The notes under the pieces: model-generated | What the model was told of the DNA's origin: nothing | Databases searched by the model: none | The model's input: the letters and a program-made list of their open reading frames with translations, nothing else | Position numbers and translations under genes: made by a program | Shown here: piece after piece, positions 9,673 to 17,994 of the stretch | Numbering within the stretch: position 1 is the stretch's first letter | How the letters are laid out: every line of letters starts with the position of its first letter | Assembly (NCBI RefSeq): GCF_003688285.1 | Contig: NZ_RCNT01000007.1 | Coordinates: 62,001 to 126,000, forward strand | Origin: Rhodophyticola porphyridii | Lineage (GTDB): Bacteria > Pseudomonadota > Alphaproteobacteria > Rhodobacterales > Rhodobacteraceae | Direction: 5' to 3' | DNA length: 64,000 bases

Positions 9673-10329
9673 TTACCCGGGCGCGGGCGCGAAGAGGCGG
9701 CGGGCCAGAAGCACCGCAGCCACGGCCCCGATGACCTGCATAGCAATGAAGACCGGCATGTTTCCGGGGAGGATTCCGGCAAATGTGTCGCTGAGCGCGC
9801 GCGCGATGGTCACGGCCGGATTGGCGAAGCTGGTGGAGGAGGTGAACCAATAGGCGCCCGTAATGTAAAGCGCGACAAGCGTGGGGATTGCCGATGCCGC
9901 ATGGCGGAGACCGCCGAGGATCACGAAAAGCAGGCCGAATGTGGCGACCACTTCGGAAAACCATTGCGACGGGCCGCTGCGGATCGTGCCGGACAGTTGC
10001 AGGACCGGCAATTCGAACATCAGATGCGCGATCCAAACCCCCAGGATACCCGCGCCGATCTGAACGAGGATGTAGGCCAGCGCGTGAGCTGCCGGGATCT
10101 CTCCCCTCAGAAGGAAGGCGAGGGTAACCGCCGGGTTGAAATGCGCGCCTGAAATCGGTCCCAGCAAGGTGATGATCACATAAAGAATGCAGCCAGTGGC
10201 AATGGCGTTGGCCATCAATGCCACGCCGGTGTTATCGGGCGAAAGGCTGGCCGCCATGATCCCCGAGCCGACGACGCCGATCAGCAGAAAAGCGGTGCCG
10301 ATCCCCTCGGCCAGGAGTTTATTCAGCAT
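9673..10329 (-). CDS. aqpS: MIP-family aquaporin, arsenite channel of the ars operon
   Basis: A 218-residue six-helix channel with both half-helix signatures, N65-P66-A67 (HFNPAVT) and N170-P171-A172 (FANPAVTIAR). Its start overlaps the 3' end of arsC by 11 bp, placing it in the same transcript as two arsenate reductases and an ArsR domain. In Sinorhizobium meliloti a channel in this position (AqpS) lets arsenite made by ArsC flow out down its gradient. No ArsB or Acr3 pump is present nearby, which supports the same role here. Assignment to AqpS rests on context plus the channel fold. Confidence 0.85.
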   Translation of the reverse strand: MLNKLLAEGIGTAFLLIGVVGSGIMAASLSPDNTGVALMANAIATGCILYVIITLLGPISGAHFNPAVTLAFLLRGEIPAAHALAYILVQIGAGILGVWIAHLMFELPVLQLSGTIRSGPSQWFSEVVATFGLLFVILGGLRHAASAIPTLVALYITGAYWFTSSTSFANPAVTIARALSDTFAGILPGNMPVFIAMQVIGAVAAVLLARRLFAPAPG

Positions 10330-10807
10330 TGTATTCTGTCCCGATCCTGGAGAGGGTCATTTGCAGCGTGTCCCGGTCATAGGTTTCAAAAGGAAACCGA
10401 AACAATGCATTGGCATGCGTTGTTAATGAGATGTATGCGGTCTGGAAGGCCTCGCTCACGTCACGTTCGGGTGCCTGCGCCGGATCGTCCACGCCCCAAT
10501 GCGCCCGAACCGGCGCGCCGGGCCAGACCGGGCAGATCTCCCCCGCAGCCGAGCCGCAGACCGTGATGACCGCGTCCATTTTCGGGGCATCGGGCGCCGC
10601 GAATTCATCCCAGCTTTTGGATCGCGCGGTCGAAGTGTCGTAGCCCAGCTTTTGCAGCAGGACGATCGATTGCGGATGCACGCGGCCGGTCGGGTGCGAG
10701 CCCGCCGAATAGGCGCGGATGCGGCGCGCGCTGCGGTGGGTCAGAATGTGTTCGAGCAGGATCGACCGGGCGGAATTACCGGTACAAAGAACAAGAAAAT
10801 TAAGCAT
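10319..10807 (-). CDS. arsC: Arsenate reductase, thioredoxin-linked low-Mr phosphatase type
   Basis: A 162-residue protein tyrosine phosphatase-fold enzyme that reduces arsenate to arsenite. The P-loop CTGNSARS starts at C8, and the two resolving cysteines are C84 (TVCGSAAG) and C92 (EICPVW), giving the three-cysteine relay of the thioredoxin-coupled class. The start at 10807 was chosen because the P-loop follows immediately; the open frame extends far upstream only because it runs antisense-like through the fusion gene. It overlaps the aquaporin gene and sits 16 bp after the ArsR-ArsC fusion, so this is the second arsenate reductase of the operon. Confidence 0.93.
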   Translation of the reverse strand: MLNFLVLCTGNSARSILLEHILTHRSARRIRAYSAGSHPTGRVHPQSIVLLQKLGYDTSTARSKSWDEFAAPDAPKMDAVITVCGSAAGEICPVWPGAPVRAHWGVDDPAQAPERDVSEAFQTAYISLTTHANALFRFPFETYDRDTLQMTLSRIGTEYNAE

Positions 10808-10823
10808 TGGGTCCTGTTTGGAT

Positions 10824-11639
10824 CTAGGTGAGTTTGCCGATCCTGTCCGCTTCGGTCTGAAGCGACATGCGATCCAGCGTTTCGAACGGGAGGGCTGCAA
10901 AGGCCCGGATACGGGTGTCGAGCGTGCGATAGGCGTCGGCAAAGGCCAGCGCGATTTCGGCATCGGTGCCCGTGGCCTTGGCCGGATCCGGCAGGCCCCA
11001 ATGGGCGCTGATCGGCTGACCGGGCCAGGCCGGGCACTCTTCGTTGGCGGCATGGTCGCAGACAGTAAAGACGAAATCGAATTGCGGGGCGTCGGGCCCC
11101 TGCATCTCGCCAAGGTCCTTGGACCGAAGCGCCGCGGTGTCATGGCCGTTCCGCCGCAGCATGCCGAGGACCTGCGGATTGATCTGCCCGCTTGGTCTGG
11201 TGCCTGCCGAACAGGCCACGAACCGGTCCCCGCCCGCCTCGCGCAGCAGGGCCTCGGCCAGAATGGAGCGGGCGGAATTGCCGGTGCAGATGAAAAGCAC
11301 GGTTTTCGGGTGATGCGGTTGGACGGCACCTGTCTGTGGCGCGCAGAGGTCCGGGCGGCCACGGCAGCAGTCATCCAGCAGGTAAGCGGTGAAGTCGCGG
11401 GTGCGGGCGCCATCGAGACTGTAGAAGAGCGATGTTCCGCTGCGGCGGGAGCAGACGATCCCGGCTTCGGCCAGGCTGGACAGATGGGCCGAGAGCGTGC
11501 TGGGTTTCAGGCCGCAGATTTCGGCGATTTCACCGGGTTGCAATGCATCGGGCGCACGCCGGGCCAGCAGACGAAACACCGACAGGCGGCCCTCATGACC
11601 CAGTGTGGAGAGTATCTTCGTGGCTGTTCGGGAGTCCAT
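10824..11639 (-). CDS. ArsR repressor fused to arsenate reductase
   Basis: A 271-residue two-domain protein. Residues 1-100 form an ArsR/SmtB winged helix (LKPSTLSAHLSSLAEAGIV recognition region) with a Cys pair C91-C92 and C99 that could bind arsenite. Residues 113-271 form a low-Mr phosphatase-type arsenate reductase with P-loop Cys118 and likely resolving C194 and C202. Sensing and reduction are thus on one chain. A palindrome just upstream of the start suggests autoregulation. The reductase half duplicates the function of the free arsC downstream; both keep all three cysteines, so neither looks degenerate. Confidence 0.93.
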   Translation of the reverse strand: MDSRTATKILSTLGHEGRLSVFRLLARRAPDALQPGEIAEICGLKPSTLSAHLSSLAEAGIVCSRRSGTSLFYSLDGARTRDFTAYLLDDCCRGRPDLCAPQTGAVQPHHPKTVLFICTGNSARSILAEALLREAGGDRFVACSAGTRPSGQINPQVLGMLRRNGHDTAALRSKDLGEMQGPDAPQFDFVFTVCDHAANEECPAWPGQPISAHWGLPDPAKATGTDAEIALAFADAYRTLDTRIRAFAALPFETLDRMSLQTEADRIGKLT

Positions 11640-11647
11640 AATTCACG

Positions 11648-11660
11648 TATTCATGAAATA
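11648..11660 (-). promoter_or_regulatory. Putative ArsR operator
   Basis: The 13-base imperfect palindrome TATTCATGAAATA lies 9-21 bases upstream of the ArsR-ArsC fusion start. It matches the ATTCA/TGAAT character of ArsR-family operators. It is the only such site between the fusion gene and the patatin gene end at 11678, so it is the likely site of autorepression. Confidence 0.55.
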
Positions 11661-11677
11661 TGGAATTAAGGCAACCC

Positions 11678-12715
11678 CTATCCGAACATCTCTACCAGAT
11701 CGACGGTACTTTCCTGCCCGATCCTGTCAAAATGCGTCTCCAGAAAGCTCTCGCAGGCGGCCCGGCCCGCGGCCCGCAGCTGATGCAGAACCTGCGGCGT
11801 GGCCACCAGCTTGGTGGCGACCGAGAGCTGGGCCATCAGCGCGTCGTCGGCCACCATATGGACCAGGACATGTTTCATGGCGCCGGGGCTCAGATGGCCG
11901 TTGGAGAGCAGCCGCTGGACGAAGTGAATGGCCCTCAGTTCACGCAGAAGCGACGTGTTGAAGCTGATCTCATTGATCCGGTTCTGGATCGCGCGGGCGG
12001 AGGTCGGCACGTCTTCCCGATAGAGCGGGTTGATGTTCACCACAAGAATGTCGCTTGGCAATCCATTGTGAAACAACGGAAAAAGGGCCGGATTGCCAGT
12101 GTATCCGCCGTCCCAGTATGCCTCAAGCTTGCGGGTTGCAGGATCGATGATTTCGACCGCCTGAAACATTGTCGGCAGGCAGGCGGAGGCCATGATCGCT
12201 TCGGGCGTGATGTCGTCTCCGTCGAAGATGCGGATCTTGCCGCTGCGCACATTGGTGGCGCAGATATGAAACTCCGGTCCGGCGGCGCAACAGATGTCCT
12301 CGTAATGAAGCTGCTCCACGATCCGCCGCAACGGGTTCTGGTAGAACGGCCCATAGCTGTAGGGGCTGACCATGCGTGAAACGCCGTCCGAGATCGCGAA
12401 GGGCAATGAGGTTTCGATCAGCGCCGAAATGGCGGAGGGCGACGTGGCATTGAGCCAGGGCGCGAAGCGCTGATCAGTGATGGCGCCCACCTGTTCCCAG
12501 AGCCATTCCAGATTGTCGCGGGCGAGATCGCGGCTGTCCTGTGACAGGCCCGCCTTGATCGCCGCGCCGTTCAGCGCGCCCGCCGACGTGCCCGAGATGG
12601 CGGCAATCTCGATCTCAGGCGTGTCCAGAAGCGCGTCCAGAACGCCCCAAGTGAAGGCACCATGCGCGCCGCCGCCCTGCAGGGCCAGGTTGATCGGTTT
12701 TGCCCTAGCTGCCAT
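11678..12715 (-). CDS. Patatin-like phospholipase
   Basis: A 345-residue soluble lipid acyl hydrolase. The oxyanion loop GGGAHG lies at 14-19, the nucleophile Ser44 in G-T-S-A-G (42-46), and the paired catalytic Asp in the YWDGGYTGNP motif near 205. It lies downstream of a pentapeptide-repeat gene and of bdhA, with an 11-bp overlap to the pentapeptide gene. Patatins next to 3-hydroxybutyrate dehydrogenase are common in polyhydroxybutyrate-storing alphaproteobacteria, where they may act on granule surfaces or membrane lipids. That link is inference from context. Confidence 0.92.
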   Translation of the reverse strand: MAARAKPINLALQGGGAHGAFTWGVLDALLDTPEIEIAAISGTSAGALNGAAIKAGLSQDSRDLARDNLEWLWEQVGAITDQRFAPWLNATSPSAISALIETSLPFAISDGVSRMVSPYSYGPFYQNPLRRIVEQLHYEDICCAAGPEFHICATNVRSGKIRIFDGDDITPEAIMASACLPTMFQAVEIIDPATRKLEAYWDGGYTGNPALFPLFHNGLPSDILVVNINPLYREDVPTSARAIQNRINEISFNTSLLRELRAIHFVQRLLSNGHLSPGAMKHVLVHMVADDALMAQLSVATKLVATPQVLHQLRAAGRAACESFLETHFDRIGQESTVDLVEMFG

Positions 12716-13136
12716 GGGCTTCGCTCCAAAGCGCCAGCAGGTCGTCGACCAGAATGCCGTTGATCGTCATGCCGCTCAAGCTGGCGTCGTCGATCGACAG
12801 CCCGGTCAGGTTCGCATCGGCGATGACAGCGCCGCTCAGCGTAATGTCGGACAGGCGGGCGCCGGCCATGTTGGTATCGCGCACGGAGATCTTGGCCATG
12901 TTGGCGTTGCTGATCTGCGCGCCCGACAGGTTCACATCATAGTAGCGCGCACCGCTGAGGTTGACGTTTTCATGGATCAGCCCGGTGGCATTCACGTCGT
13001 CCAGGGTCGCCCCCATCAGATGGCAGTCGGAGAACCGGGCCTCATTGAGATTGACGCGGGTGAAGGTGGAGCCGCAGAGATACATGTTGTCGATCTCCAG
13101 CTTGTCGCGGCCGGCTTCCGAGGGTTCGTCGGTCAT
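12705..13136 (-). CDS. Pentapeptide-repeat protein
   Basis: A 143-residue protein built mostly from pentapeptide repeats of the A(D/N)LXX kind, visible from residue 20 on (NLNEARFSDC, TNMAGARLSDIT, DANLTGLSID). Such repeats fold into a right-handed quadrilateral beta helix. Some members mimic DNA and protect gyrase, but most have no known role. The start at 13136 has AAAGGAG 7 bases upstream; the longer open frame to 13214 lacks such a signal. Its 3' end overlaps the start of the patatin gene, so the two are translationally coupled. Confidence 0.9.
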   Translation of the reverse strand: MTDEPSEAGRDKLEIDNMYLCGSTFTRVNLNEARFSDCHLMGATLDDVNATGLIHENVNLSGARYYDVNLSGAQISNANMAKISVRDTNMAGARLSDITLSGAVIADANLTGLSIDDASLSGMTINGILVDDLLALWSEAHGS

Positions 13137-13286
13137 CTGTGGGCTCCTTTGTAGCGCCAACTTCTGCGTCAAGCATGGCGAGCAGGGCCATGTGTCGGGC
13201 TTTACCTGCGCCAAAATTTGCGACCGGGCCGTGCCACATGTTTCTCCGAAACACGTCTTCTCCGGCTCGTTGTGCCCGCTGTGCGG

Positions 13287-14072
13287 TCACAGCGCCGTCC
13301 ATCCTCCATCGACGCTGATCGTGGTTCCGGTGATCTGGGCCGCGGCCTCCGAACACAGGAAGACGGCTGTGCCACCCATCTGTTCGACGGTCGCGAACTC
13401 CTTGGAGGGCTGGCGCTTCAGCATCACGTTCTTGATCACCTCTTCGCGGCCCATGTCGTATTCCTTCATCGTGTCGGGGATCTGCGCCTCCACCAGCGGG
13501 GTCAGGACGTAGCCGGGGCAGATCGCGTTGGCGGTGATCGGCTCTTCGGCGGTTTCCAGCGCCACGGTCTTGGTCAGGCCGACGATCCCGTGCTTGGCCG
13601 CGATATAGGCGGATTTGTATGGCGACGCCGTCAGGCCATGGGCCGAGGCGATGTTGATCACGCGGCCCCATCCCGCCTCCCGCATCATCGGCAGAGCGGC
13701 GGCGGTCGTGTGAAAGGCCGAACTGAGATTGATGGCGAGGATCGCGTCCCATTTCTCCGCCGGAAACTTGTCGATCGCGGCCACATACTGGATACCCGCA
13801 TTGTTGATCAGGATATCGCAGGCGCCGGCCTCTTCGATCAGCTTGCGACACTGCTCGCCCTTAGACATATCGGCCTTGAGATACCGTGCCTCAACCCCGG
13901 TCACATCCGCGATTTCCTGTGCAAGCGCATGATCATCCTTGGTGTCGGTGAAGGAGTTCAGCACCACATTGGCCCCGGCCTTGGCCAGTTCGCGCGCGAT
14001 GCCAAGCCCGATGCCTGAGTTCGAACCGGTGATGACCGCGGTTTTCCCGGAAAGATCGGTGGTGATGGCCAT
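13287..14072 (-). CDS. bdhA: 3-hydroxybutyrate dehydrogenase
   Basis: A 261-residue short-chain dehydrogenase that oxidises D-3-hydroxybutyrate to acetoacetate with NAD in polyhydroxybutyrate turnover. The nucleotide loop TGSNSGIG begins at residue 15, and the catalytic set is S143, Y156 and K160 (YIAAK). The GRVINIASAHGLTASPYKSAY segment length and the C-terminal VDGGWTAL match the bdhA/hbdH subfamily closely. A 150-bp gap separates it from the pentapeptide gene, so co-transcription with the patatin unit is possible but not shown. Confidence 0.93.
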   Translation of the reverse strand: MAITTDLSGKTAVITGSNSGIGLGIARELAKAGANVVLNSFTDTKDDHALAQEIADVTGVEARYLKADMSKGEQCRKLIEEAGACDILINNAGIQYVAAIDKFPAEKWDAILAINLSSAFHTTAAALPMMREAGWGRVINIASAHGLTASPYKSAYIAAKHGIVGLTKTVALETAEEPITANAICPGYVLTPLVEAQIPDTMKEYDMGREEVIKNVMLKRQPSKEFATVEQMGGTAVFLCSEAAAQITGTTISVDGGWTAL

Positions 14073-14224
14073 GGGCGAAAGCTCCGTCTGATTTGCGCTT
14101 TACCTACCATAATGCTGCATCTGCAAAATGAACAGGACCGCTCACGCAGACTTGCGGGGTGCGGGGCCCGCCACCGGTGCGCCACCCTCCGCGACAGGGT
14201 TAACGGAGTTTCCCGCCCGGGCAC

Positions 14225-14252
14225 AAAAAAACGCCGGCACGAAGCCGGCGTT
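14225..14252 (-). terminator. Intrinsic terminator of the candidate small RNA
   Basis: On the minus strand AACGCCGGC pairs with GCCGGCGTT around a 5-nt loop and is followed by seven T residues. The 9-bp GC-rich stem plus U-run is a textbook rho-independent terminator oriented leftward. Confidence 0.85.
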
Positions 14253-14300
14253 AAGTTATTGAGGCAGGTTTCATACAGGCAAGAAACCTATCGAGCAGTG
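14225..14300 (-). ncRNA. Candidate small RNA with terminator
   Basis: A minus-strand unit of about 76 nt with no gene behind it. A TTGGAC/TTATAA promoter with a 17-base spacer lies at 14307-14335. The predicted transcript contains a 7-bp stem (AGGTTTC at 14266-14272 with GAAACCT at 14283-14289, 10-nt loop) and ends in a 9-bp terminator hairpin followed by seven U residues. No minus-strand gene upstream could need this terminator, because the gene at 14415-16229 runs the other way. No Rfam family is recognised by eye. An imperfect alternative is a terminator that simply guards bdhA from antisense reading. Confidence 0.55.
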
Positions 14301-14306
14301 ACATCT

Positions 14307-14335
14307 TTATAAGCAATGGCTTGCTCAGAGTCCAA
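14307..14335 (-). promoter_or_regulatory. Sigma70-like promoter of the candidate small RNA
   Basis: On the minus strand a -35 box TTGGAC (14330-14335) is separated by exactly 17 bases from a -10 box TTATAA (14307-14312). Both boxes are one or two bases from consensus in an otherwise GC-rich region. Transcription would start near 14300 and reach the terminator at 14225. Confidence 0.55.
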
Positions 14336-14414
14336 CCGAAAAGTTTGTAATGGTCCCATGGCGGGGATAGCGTTGCCCCACAGGCAAACAAAGCAATCAG
14401 AGGATTGTCCACAG

Positions 14415-16229
14415 ATGCGCGCAGATTGTTTCACCAGATTTTTCGCCACTTTAGGAGCCATCGCGATTCTCGGCACTACAGCTTGGGCCGAGCCGCAGCA
14501 TGGCATCGCTATGTATGGTGACCCCGCTTTGCCACCAGATTTTGCGCATCTGCCTTATGCCAACCCCGATGCCCCGACCGGCGGGCGCGTGGTGACCGGC
14601 GAGGTCGGAAGCTTCGACAGTCTGAACCCGCATAGCCGGCTTGGCAGCGTCCCGTGGCAGTTGCGGTTTCTGGCCTACGAATCGCTGATGGGAAGATCCT
14701 ATGGCGAACCCTTCTCCCTTTACGGTCTCCTGGCCGAATCGGTCGAGGCCGATCCGGAGGGGCAGTGGGTCGAGTTCCATCTGCGGCCCGAGGCGCGGTT
14801 TTCCGATGACAGCCCGGTCACAGTGGAGGATGTGATCTGGTCTTACGAGACGCTCGGCACCGAAGGTCATCCCCGCTATCGCAGTGCGTGGGAAAATGTC
14901 GCGGGGATCGAGCCGGTGGGCGAGCGCGGCATCCGGATAACCTTTGTCGAGGCCAATCGCGAAATGGCCCTGCTCATGGGAATGCGTCCGATCCTGAAGG
15001 CCGCGCAATGGGATGGGGTGGATTTCGCCACCAGCGGACTCGACATCGTTCCGATCACAACTGCGCCATACGTGATCACCGATTACGAAGCGGGCCGCTA
15101 CGTCTCCCTCACGCGCGACCCGGATTACTGGGGCGCGGATCTGCCGTTCCGGCGCGGCACGAACGTGATCGACGAGGTGCGGCTGGAGTTCTTCGGCGAC
15201 GCCACGGCGATGTTCGAGGCGTTCACCTCGGGCATCATCAACACGATCCGGGAGACCAATGCGGCGAACTGGGAACAGAATTACGATTTCCCGCGCATCC
15301 AGTCTGGCGAGGTCGTGAAATCGCTCATCCCGCATCAGCGTCCGACCGGCATGACCGGCTTTGTGATGAACGGCCGAACCCCGGCCTTCGAGGACTGGCG
15401 GGTGCGCGAGGCGATGATCCAGGCATTCAATTTCGAGTTCATCAACCAGACGATCAACGGCGGCTCCGAACCGCGCATCACCTCCTATTTCGCGAACTCC
15501 GTCCTCGCCATGGAGCCCGGACCGGCGCAAGGCCGCGTGGCCGAATTTCTGGAGCCCTTCGCGGATGCGTTGCTGCCCGGTGCGCTGGAAGGTTATGAAA
15601 TGCCCGTCTCGGACGGCTCGGAGGCCAATCGCGCCGGAACCCGCGCCGCGCTTTCCCTGATGGAGGAGGCCGGGTATTCCATCGAAAACGGCGTCATGGT
15701 GGGCCCGGACGGGGAGCCCTTCAGCTTCGAGATCCTGCTGCAACAGGGGTCTTCCGAAAACCAGTCGATCATCAATATCTACGTGGAGGCGCTCTCCCGG
15801 CTCGGGATCAGCCCGCGCATTTCCACCGTCGACAGCGCGCAGTACCGCGAACGCACGGACGCGTTCGATTTCGACATGACCTATTATCGACGGGGCCTGT
15901 CATTGAGCCCCGGCAACGAACAGCGGCTCTATTGGGGCTGCGAGATGGCCGAAACCCAAGGCTCCCGCAATCTGATGGGCGTGTGCAACCCGGCGATCGA
16001 GGCGATGATCGACCGTATGCTGACATCGGATAGCCTGGAGGATTATCAGGCGGCCGTCCGCGCTTTGGACCGGATTCTGACCGCCGGGCGCCATGTGATC
16101 CCGATCTGGCATTCCCCGGTCTCGCGGATCGCCCATGTGCGGGAGTTGCGCTATCCCGAAACGCTGCCGATCTACGGCGATTTTCTGAACTTCCATCCGG
16201 ATGTCTGGTGGTACGAGGAGGCGGAGTAG
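14415..16229 (+). CDS. ABC transporter periplasmic peptide-binding protein (YejA-like)
   Basis: A 604-residue extracellular solute-binding protein of family 5. The start at 14415 gives a Sec signal peptide with cleavage after TTAWA; the open frame to 14316 adds an unlikely leader that would overlap the small-RNA promoter. The mature start (HGIAMYGDPALPPDFAHLPY) and GSFDSLNPH following it are typical of the YejA branch, which takes up oligopeptides including microcin C. No permease or ATPase genes accompany it, so it is an orphan binding protein that would have to use a transporter encoded elsewhere. Confidence 0.9.
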   Translation: MRADCFTRFFATLGAIAILGTTAWAEPQHGIAMYGDPALPPDFAHLPYANPDAPTGGRVVTGEVGSFDSLNPHSRLGSVPWQLRFLAYESLMGRSYGEPFSLYGLLAESVEADPEGQWVEFHLRPEARFSDDSPVTVEDVIWSYETLGTEGHPRYRSAWENVAGIEPVGERGIRITFVEANREMALLMGMRPILKAAQWDGVDFATSGLDIVPITTAPYVITDYEAGRYVSLTRDPDYWGADLPFRRGTNVIDEVRLEFFGDATAMFEAFTSGIINTIRETNAANWEQNYDFPRIQSGEVVKSLIPHQRPTGMTGFVMNGRTPAFEDWRVREAMIQAFNFEFINQTINGGSEPRITSYFANSVLAMEPGPAQGRVAEFLEPFADALLPGALEGYEMPVSDGSEANRAGTRAALSLMEEAGYSIENGVMVGPDGEPFSFEILLQQGSSENQSIINIYVEALSRLGISPRISTVDSAQYRERTDAFDFDMTYYRRGLSLSPGNEQRLYWGCEMAETQGSRNLMGVCNPAIEAMIDRMLTSDSLEDYQAAVRALDRILTAGRHVIPIWHSPVSRIAHVRELRYPETLPIYGDFLNFHPDVWWYEEAE

Positions 16230-16262
16230 GGGGGCCGCACCCGTCGTCGTCCGGGGCGGAAA

Positions 16263-17003
16263 CTACTCCGCAGCGTCGGGTGTTTTTTCCGCGCCGGCCG
16301 TTTTGGCGGGACCGATTTCCGGCGGGGCCGATGGATCCTGCCCGTTGTTAGGGTAGACCAGACCGGCGGAGATCACCAGTTTTGCCGCATCCTCGACGCT
16401 CATACTCAGAATCTGCACATCCGCGCGCGGCACGAACAACAGAAAACCCGAGGTGGGGTTCGGCGTGGTCGGCAGGAAGACCGATACCATGTCATTGTCA
16501 TTGGTTGCCGCGATCTCGCCCTTGGCATTGGTCGAGATGAAGGCAATCGCCCAGATGCCCTTGCGCGGGTATTCCACGAGGCAGGCCTTGTCGAAATTGG
16601 CCTCTCCCTGCGCCAGAACCGTTTCGACGATCTGTTTCAGACCGGAGTAGATGCTGCGCACACCCGGGATGCTGAGCACGACGGACTCGGCCCATTTGAT
16701 CATCGAGCGTCCGATCAGCCCTTTCGCGATCCAGCCCACGATGACGGTGAAGACCAGAAAGGTTGCCACGCCCAGACCGCGCACATCGACCTCAAGTCCG
16801 GTATACTCGCGGATCAGCAGGACCGGGTTGTAGGCGGTGGGGATGAACGGCAGAACCCACCCGTCAACCCACCCGACGATGGACCAGATCAGCCAAGCCG
16901 TCAGGCCGATAGGTGCGATCACCACCAGACCGGTCAGGAAGTTCCCGCGCAGCGAAGCAAAAAAACCGCGCCGGGGCGGTGGAGAGGATTCGGGCAATTG
17001 CAT
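16263..17003 (-). CDS. DUF502 family membrane protein
   Basis: A 246-residue inner-membrane protein. Two hydrophobic segments lie at about 20-45 (LTGLVVIAPIGLTAWLIW) and 70-95, followed by a soluble domain with the conserved SIPGVRSIYSGLKQIV and FLPTTPNPTSGFLLFVP motifs of DUF502. The role of the family is not established. It converges with the peptide-binding protein gene (33 bp between the stops) and stands alone between it and psuG, reading away from neither in an operon-like way. Confidence 0.9.
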   Translation of the reverse strand: MQLPESSPPPRRGFFASLRGNFLTGLVVIAPIGLTAWLIWSIVGWVDGWVLPFIPTAYNPVLLIREYTGLEVDVRGLGVATFLVFTVIVGWIAKGLIGRSMIKWAESVVLSIPGVRSIYSGLKQIVETVLAQGEANFDKACLVEYPRKGIWAIAFISTNAKGEIAATNDNDMVSVFLPTTPNPTSGFLLFVPRADVQILSMSVEDAAKLVISAGLVYPNNGQDPSAPPEIGPAKTAGAEKTPDAAE

Positions 17004-17076
17004 CCGTCAGCCGTAATAAGGGTGCATAGACCTAACATTTAAGCGGCTTGTCGCAGCCACACAAGCGGCGGATGAT

Positions 17077-17988
17077 CTACCGGGCCGCCAATTCCGTCGC
17101 GATTCCGGCCGCAAGCCGCGCATTGTTCATCACAAGCGCAATATTGGCACGTAGCGACCGGCCATCGGTCAGTTCGAACAGGCGTTGCAGCAGGAACGGC
17201 GTCACCGCCTTGCCTGTCACACCCTGAGCTGCGGCCTCGGCCTGGGTTTGGGCGATAAGCGGCGCCAACATCTCGCGCGGTAGTTCGTCGACTTCGGGGA
17301 TCGGGTTCGCCACCAGCTGGCCGCCGGGCAGGCCAAGGGCAGCTCGCATGCGATGGGCCGCCGCGATTTCTGCGGCGCTATCCATCCTGAGCGGCGCGCT
17401 CAGCCCGCTGTCGCGCGACCAGAACGCAGGAAAGGCCTCCTGCCCAAAGGCGATCACGGGTACACCCAGTGTTTCCAATACCTCCAGCGTCTTGGGCAAG
17501 TCCAGAATGGCCTTGGCTCCGGCGGCCACCACGGTCACCGGCGTTTCGGACAGTTCCCGCAAATCGGCGGAAATGTCGAAACTCTGCTCGGCTCCCTGAT
17601 GCACACCGCCAATGCCACCTGTTGCGAAGACGTCGATGCCTGCGCGCGCAGCGCAGATCATCGTCGCCGCGACCGTGGTCGCCCCGACGGCGCCGGAGGC
17701 AAGCGCCACCGCCAGATCGGCGCGGCTTAGCTTCATCGCGTCGGGGGTTTGCGCCAGGGCGTCAAGCTCCGCAGGGTCCAGACCGATCCGTATCTTGCCG
17801 TTCATCACCGCGATGGTCGCCGGTATGGCGCCCGCTTCCCTGACCTGCGCCTCCACCGCCCTCGCGGTCTGCAGGTTCTGCGGATAGGGCATACCGTGGG
17901 TGATGATTGTGCTTTCCAGTGCCACAATCGGCGCGCCGCCATCAAAAGCGACCTGAACGTCGCGCGACAAGGCAATGATATCGTTCAT
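17077..17988 (-). CDS. psuG: Pseudouridine-5'-phosphate glycosidase
   Basis: A 303-residue enzyme that cleaves the C-C bond of pseudouridine 5'-phosphate to uracil and ribose 5-phosphate. Recognised by [16 protein letters not shown] at residues 24-38 and by [14 protein letters not shown] at about 121-134, with the catalytic Lys in the intervening GKIRIGL region. It follows the PfkB kinase gene by 6 bp on the same strand, forming the classic kinase-glycosidase pair for salvaging the modified nucleoside from RNA breakdown. No dedicated pseudouridine transporter is visible. Confidence 0.95.
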   Translation of the reverse strand: MNDIIALSRDVQVAFDGGAPIVALESTIITHGMPYPQNLQTARAVEAQVREAGAIPATIAVMNGKIRIGLDPAELDALAQTPDAMKLSRADLAVALASGAVGATTVAATMICAARAGIDVFATGGIGGVHQGAEQSFDISADLRELSETPVTVVAAGAKAILDLPKTLEVLETLGVPVIAFGQEAFPAFWSRDSGLSAPLRMDSAAEIAAAHRMRAALGLPGGQLVANPIPEVDELPREMLAPLIAQTQAEAAAQGVTGKAVTPFLLQRLFELTDGRSLRANIALVMNNARLAAGIATELAAR

Positions 17989-17994
17989 GATGTT

